16,354 bases of DNA from a bacterium (GTDB lineage: Bacteria > Vulcanimicrobiota > Xenobia > Xenobiales > Xenobiaceae), in NCBI GenBank assembly GCA_017444045.1, contig JAFSXO010000352.1, positions 1-16,354 of the forward strand, in the 5' to 3' direction. Each line of letters begins with the position of its first letter. Within the stretch, counting starts at the first letter, position 1. A program made the translations under genes and the position numbers. The notes beneath the pieces were generated by a model. That model did not search any database, was not told where the DNA came from, and worked only from the letters and a program-made list of their open reading frames with translations. This document shows, in pieces, positions 13,864 through 16,354 of this stretch.

Positions 13864-15306
13864 ATGGACAGCAAAACTGTGTTTGAAAAATCTCGGCCCG
13901 GACGCGCCGGGGTAGCGGTTCCCAATTATTGGGGAGCTGACGATAATGCCGGCAGTGCTGGCATCCCTGAAGCCATGCGCCGCGCTAAGGCGCCGGCTCT
14001 GCCGGAGCTTTCTGAATGCGATGTCACCCGCCATTATGTGGGGCTGTCGCAGAAGAACTTCTCTGTGGACACCCAGTTCTATCCGCTGGGCTCCTGCACT
14101 ATGAAGTTCAATCCGCGCATTAACGAAAAGGTGGCTGCGCTGCCTGGCTTTGCCGGCTGCCATCCGTTAGCTCCGGCTTCGATGTGCCAGGGCTCGCTGC
14201 AGCTCATGTACGAGCTTCAGCAGTATTTGGCCGAAATCACCGGCATGGATGCGGTGACCCTGCAGCCCGCCGCGGGTGCCCACGGCGAAGTAACGGCTCT
14301 GTTTATGATCAGCCGCTATTTCCACGACAAGGGCGAGCCGCGCACTAAGGTGATCGTTCCCGACTCTTCGCACGGCACTAATCCCGCCAGCGCTGCTTTG
14401 GCGGGCTTCCAGGTCGTGACCATAGCCTCTGCTCCCGATGGCTCTGTGGATTTGGAAGCGCTTAAGGCCAGCCTCGACGGCAGTGTGGCCTGCCTGATGC
14501 TGACCAACCCCAGCACTCTGGGACTGTTCGAGAGCAAAATAGAAGCCATTACCGAGCTGGTGCATGGCGTAGGCGGCCTGGTGTATTATGACGGCGCGAA
14601 TATGAATGCGCTTATGGGCCTAGTCCGTCCCGGCGATATGGGCTTCGATTTAGTGCATCTCAATATGCACAAGACCTTTTCGACGCCTCATGGCGGCGGC
14701 GGTCCCGGCGCCGGTCCGGTTGGGGCGCGCGGCGAGCTTGTAGATTATCTTCCCGGCCCCGTAGTGCGCCAGGGCGATAAGGGATATGAGCTGACCGCCA
14801 TGCCGCATACCATTGGGCGGGTGCGACTGTTCTGGGGAAGCTTCGCCGTTCTGGCGAAGGCTTATGCTTATATCCGCAGCCTGGGCGCTTCTGGCCTGCG
14901 CCAGGCCAGCGAGATGGCTGCTTTGGCCGCCAATTACATGAGAGTGCGCCTGCATGAGCGCTATCACGTGCCGTACGACACCTTCTGTATGCATGAGTTC
15001 GTGCTTTCGGCCGATCGCATGAAGGCAGAAAAGGGCGTCCATGCCGTCGATATAGCTAAAGCCCTGCTGGATCGCGGCTTCCACGCGCCGACTATTTACT
15101 TCCCGCTCATCGTCGAAGAGGCTCTGATGATCGAGCCCACCGAGACCGAAAGCCTGGAGACGCTGGATGCGTTTGTCGATGCGCTTTTGGAGATCGCCGA
15201 TGAGGAAGCGGAAACCCTGCACAGCTGTCCGCTCAATTTCTCGGTCTCTCATCTCGATGAGACCAAGGCCGCGCGCAAGCCGGTGCTGCAGTGGCCTGAG
15301 GCTTAG
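13864..15306 (+). CDS. gcvPB: Glycine dehydrogenase (decarboxylating) subunit 2, PLP-bearing
   Basis: This is the C-terminal-half, PLP-binding subunit of the split P-protein. Its 480 residues are the normal length. It has the conserved FYPLGSCTMKFNPR (72-85), QPAAGAHGE (134-142), PDSSHGTNPASAA (166-178), LTNPSTLG (213-220), YYDGANMNA (241-249) and the Schiff-base lysine K270 in NMHKTFSTPHGGGGPG. Start ATG 13864 has AAAGG at 13851-13855, eight bases away, and AGGAGG further up in the 3' end of gcvPA. Together GcvPA and GcvPB form the cytoplasmic decarboxylase. Next comes the lipoate-ligase-like gene after five bases. No gene for the L-protein (dihydrolipoyl dehydrogenase) follows, so that subunit must be encoded elsewhere or shared with another lipoyl complex. 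Confidence 0.95.
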   Translation: MDSKTVFEKSRPGRAGVAVPNYWGADDNAGSAGIPEAMRRAKAPALPELSECDVTRHYVGLSQKNFSVDTQFYPLGSCTMKFNPRINEKVAALPGFAGCHPLAPASMCQGSLQLMYELQQYLAEITGMDAVTLQPAAGAHGEVTALFMISRYFHDKGEPRTKVIVPDSSHGTNPASAALAGFQVVTIASAPDGSVDLEALKASLDGSVACLMLTNPSTLGLFESKIEAITELVHGVGGLVYYDGANMNALMGLVRPGDMGFDLVHLNMHKTFSTPHGGGGPGAGPVGARGELVDYLPGPVVRQGDKGYELTAMPHTIGRVRLFWGSFAVLAKAYAYIRSLGASGLRQASEMAALAANYMRVRLHERYHVPYDTFCMHEFVLSADRMKAEKGVHAVDIAKALLDRGFHAPTIYFPLIVEEALMIEPTETESLETLDAFVDALLEIADEEAETLHSCPLNFSVSHLDETKAARKPVLQWPEA

Positions 15307-15311
15307 ACGTT

Positions 15312-16001
15312 ATGGAATGGGATGAGCTGTGGAAGCATCTGCGCGGCTGCCAGTGGCAGTATATCTCTGACGGCTCGCATTCCGGCCAGGAAAATATGGA
15401 CCGGGATGAGCGCCTGATGCAGGAAGCTGCCTGTCCCATTCTGCGCATTTACACCTGGGACAGGCCGACAGTCAGCCTGGGGCGCAACCAGAGCGAGCGC
15501 TGGCTGGATAAGGAGTTGTGCGAACGCTTGGGAGTAGACGTAGTGCGCCGTCCCACTGGCGGGCGGGCCCTGCTGCACATGGATGACGAAATCACCTACG
15601 CGGTGATTTTGCCCGATGTGGGCAGGGTCAGTGTGCGCGCAGCGTTCGAGGGCATAGCGGCGCATTTGGCCGCTTCTCTGCGGCGCTTGGGACTTGATGT
15701 TAGCGCTTCGCTGACGGGCAGCGCCCCCTCATCTCAGCTGAATCCGCATTGCGGTGAGGTGCTGACCGCCGGCGAGGTCTGCTGGCAGGGTAGAAAATTG
15801 GTGGGAAGCGCTCAGATGCGCAGCGGTGTGCGCCTGCTCCAGCATGGCTCGATGCTGCGCTATGGCGACAGAGGGCTTCTGCGCCAGCTTATGCCCGAAG
15901 CCCATTCCCGGCTGACTCTTGAGGATATAGGCAGAGCTGACCTTCAGGCCGAGGATATTATCATAGCCTGGCAGGAAGAGCTGCAGTCTGCTTCCGTCTA
16001 A
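15312..16001 (+). CDS. Lipoate--protein ligase/octanoyltransferase family protein (BPL/LplA/LipB fold)
   Basis: This 229-residue cytoplasmic protein matches the catalytic domain that attaches lipoate or octanoate to lysine. NMDRDERLM (28-36), PTVSLGRNQ (52-60), the RRPTGGRALLH substrate loop (79-89) and GRKLVGSAQMR (160-170), with the catalytic-type lysine K162, are typical. C147 sits fifteen residues before K162, where octanoyl-ACP transferases of the LipM type have their acyl-carrying cysteine as I remember them, so it could be LipM-like and not an ATP-dependent ligase. It is shorter than full LplA (about 330) and LipM (about 280), and the C-terminal accessory domain of LplA is missing. It begins five bases after gcvPB, and its target is most likely K62 of GcvH. 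A strong terminator follows 95 bases after the stop. Confidence 0.85.
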   Translation: MEWDELWKHLRGCQWQYISDGSHSGQENMDRDERLMQEAACPILRIYTWDRPTVSLGRNQSERWLDKELCERLGVDVVRRPTGGRALLHMDDEITYAVILPDVGRVSVRAAFEGIAAHLAASLRRLGLDVSASLTGSAPSSQLNPHCGEVLTAGEVCWQGRKLVGSAQMRSGVRLLQHGSMLRYGDRGLLRQLMPEAHSRLTLEDIGRADLQAEDIIIAWQEELQSASV

Positions 16002-16096
16002 GCAGCTGAGCGCAGCAGCGCCGGCGCGAAAGCCGATGCTGTGCAAACGCGTGAGTGTAAGCATTAACTGATGACGCTGAGTATTTTTCAGCAAAT

Positions 16097-16139
16097 AAAA
16101 TGCCCTCTGGCAAATGCAATTGCCAGAGGGCATTTTTTT
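16097..16139. terminator. Strong rho-independent terminator, probably bidirectional, between gcv operon and mscL
   Basis: A 17-bp perfect stem, left arm 16097-16113 and right arm 16120-16136 (core TGCCCTCTGGCAA), has a six-base loop and continues into seven T residues (16133-16139). A-residues before the left arm supply a T-run on the other strand. It sits between convergent genes and can end both transcripts. The 95 bases between the ligase stop codon and the stem show nothing else. Confidence 0.9.
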
Positions 16140-16165
16140 GTTACAGCGTTTCTGCTATTAAATCT

Positions 16166-16354
16166 TTATTTCTTGGTCTCAGGCTGAACCGAGGTGCAGA
16201 ACTTGCAGCGCTTGGCTTCGGCGGGAATCTCGCTTAGGCACTCGGGGCAGGTCTTGACGCTGGGCGCTGCGGGCGCTGGCTCTTCTGCGGGCTTGGGCAT
16301 AAATTTGTTGACCGCTTTTATGAGCAGGAAGACGCAGAAGGCGATGATAAGGAA
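16166..16354 (-). CDS. mscL: Large-conductance mechanosensitive channel, C-terminal part with zinc ribbon (partial)
   Basis: On the - strand a frame runs from the window edge (16354) to a TAA at 16166-16168; the N-terminal part lies outside the window. The 62 visible residues begin with the end of MscL transmembrane helix 2, FLIIAFCVFLLIKAVNKFM, then a PKPAEEPAPAAP linker, a pattern I recognise as MscL. The tail then carries CPEC and, 11 residues later, CKFC (C-x2-C, C-x2-C), a small zinc-ribbon-like knuckle, and ends PETKK. MscL is a pentameric membrane channel that opens under high tension to release solutes during osmotic downshock. Its standard C-terminus is a short helical bundle without cysteines, so the zinc-ribbon ending is a variant. 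The gene converges on the gcv operon. Confidence 0.82.
   Translation of the reverse strand, partial: FLIIAFCVFLLIKAVNKFMPKPAEEPAPAAPSVKTCPECLSEIPAEAKRCKFCTSVQPETKK

Overview
The window is about 16.4 kb of ordinary chromosomal, gene-dense bacterial DNA. Ten complete genes and one partial gene lie on the + strand, and one partial gene lies on the - strand at the right edge. AGGAGG-type ribosome binding sites, a split glycine decarboxylase (GcvPA/GcvPB), a B12-type radical SAM enzyme, an aldo/keto reductase with two ferredoxin-like clusters, and an MscL with an added zinc ribbon together suggest an anaerobic Firmicutes-type bacterium, possibly Negativicutes. That placement is an inference from gene content; there is no rRNA to test it. 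I saw no tRNA, rRNA, CRISPR array, transposase or phage gene.

Left part (1-3238): the 3' end of a glycogen branching enzyme (glgB), then an FAD-dependent oxidoreductase of the protoporphyrinogen-oxidase/UDP-galactopyranose-mutase-like superfamily closed by a good terminator, then a single-gene PLP aminotransferase of the LysN/2-aminoadipate type.

Middle part (3239-10620): a 409-base non-coding leader with a long hairpin, a strong candidate sigma-A promoter, clustered GTTAGC/GCTAAC hexamers and copy 1 of a dispersed ~140-180 nt repeat. Five co-directional genes follow: aldo/keto reductase with 2x[4Fe-4S], cobalamin-binding radical SAM protein, a very large GT-C-like polytopic membrane protein, a small membrane-anchored protein, and a flippase-like UPF0104 (LPG-synthetase TM) protein. 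Together they look like an uncharacterised membrane lipid or glycolipid modification set.

Right part (10621-16354): a second non-coding leader carrying copy 2 of the same repeat, in the same orientation and again just upstream of an operon. It precedes a glycine cleavage operon, gcvT-gcvH-gcvPA-gcvPB, ending in a lipoate-ligase/octanoyltransferase-family gene that presumably lipoylates GcvH. No L-protein (lpd) gene and no recognisable glycine riboswitch are present. A strong, potentially bidirectional terminator separates the operon from the convergent mscL gene.

The most unusual feature is the pair of repeat-containing leaders. The ~140 nt core is about 91% identical by my count. It is followed in both copies by a hairpin whose arms differ in sequence but stay complementary, so it may be a cis-acting RNA element or a mobile repeat inserted in 5' UTRs.
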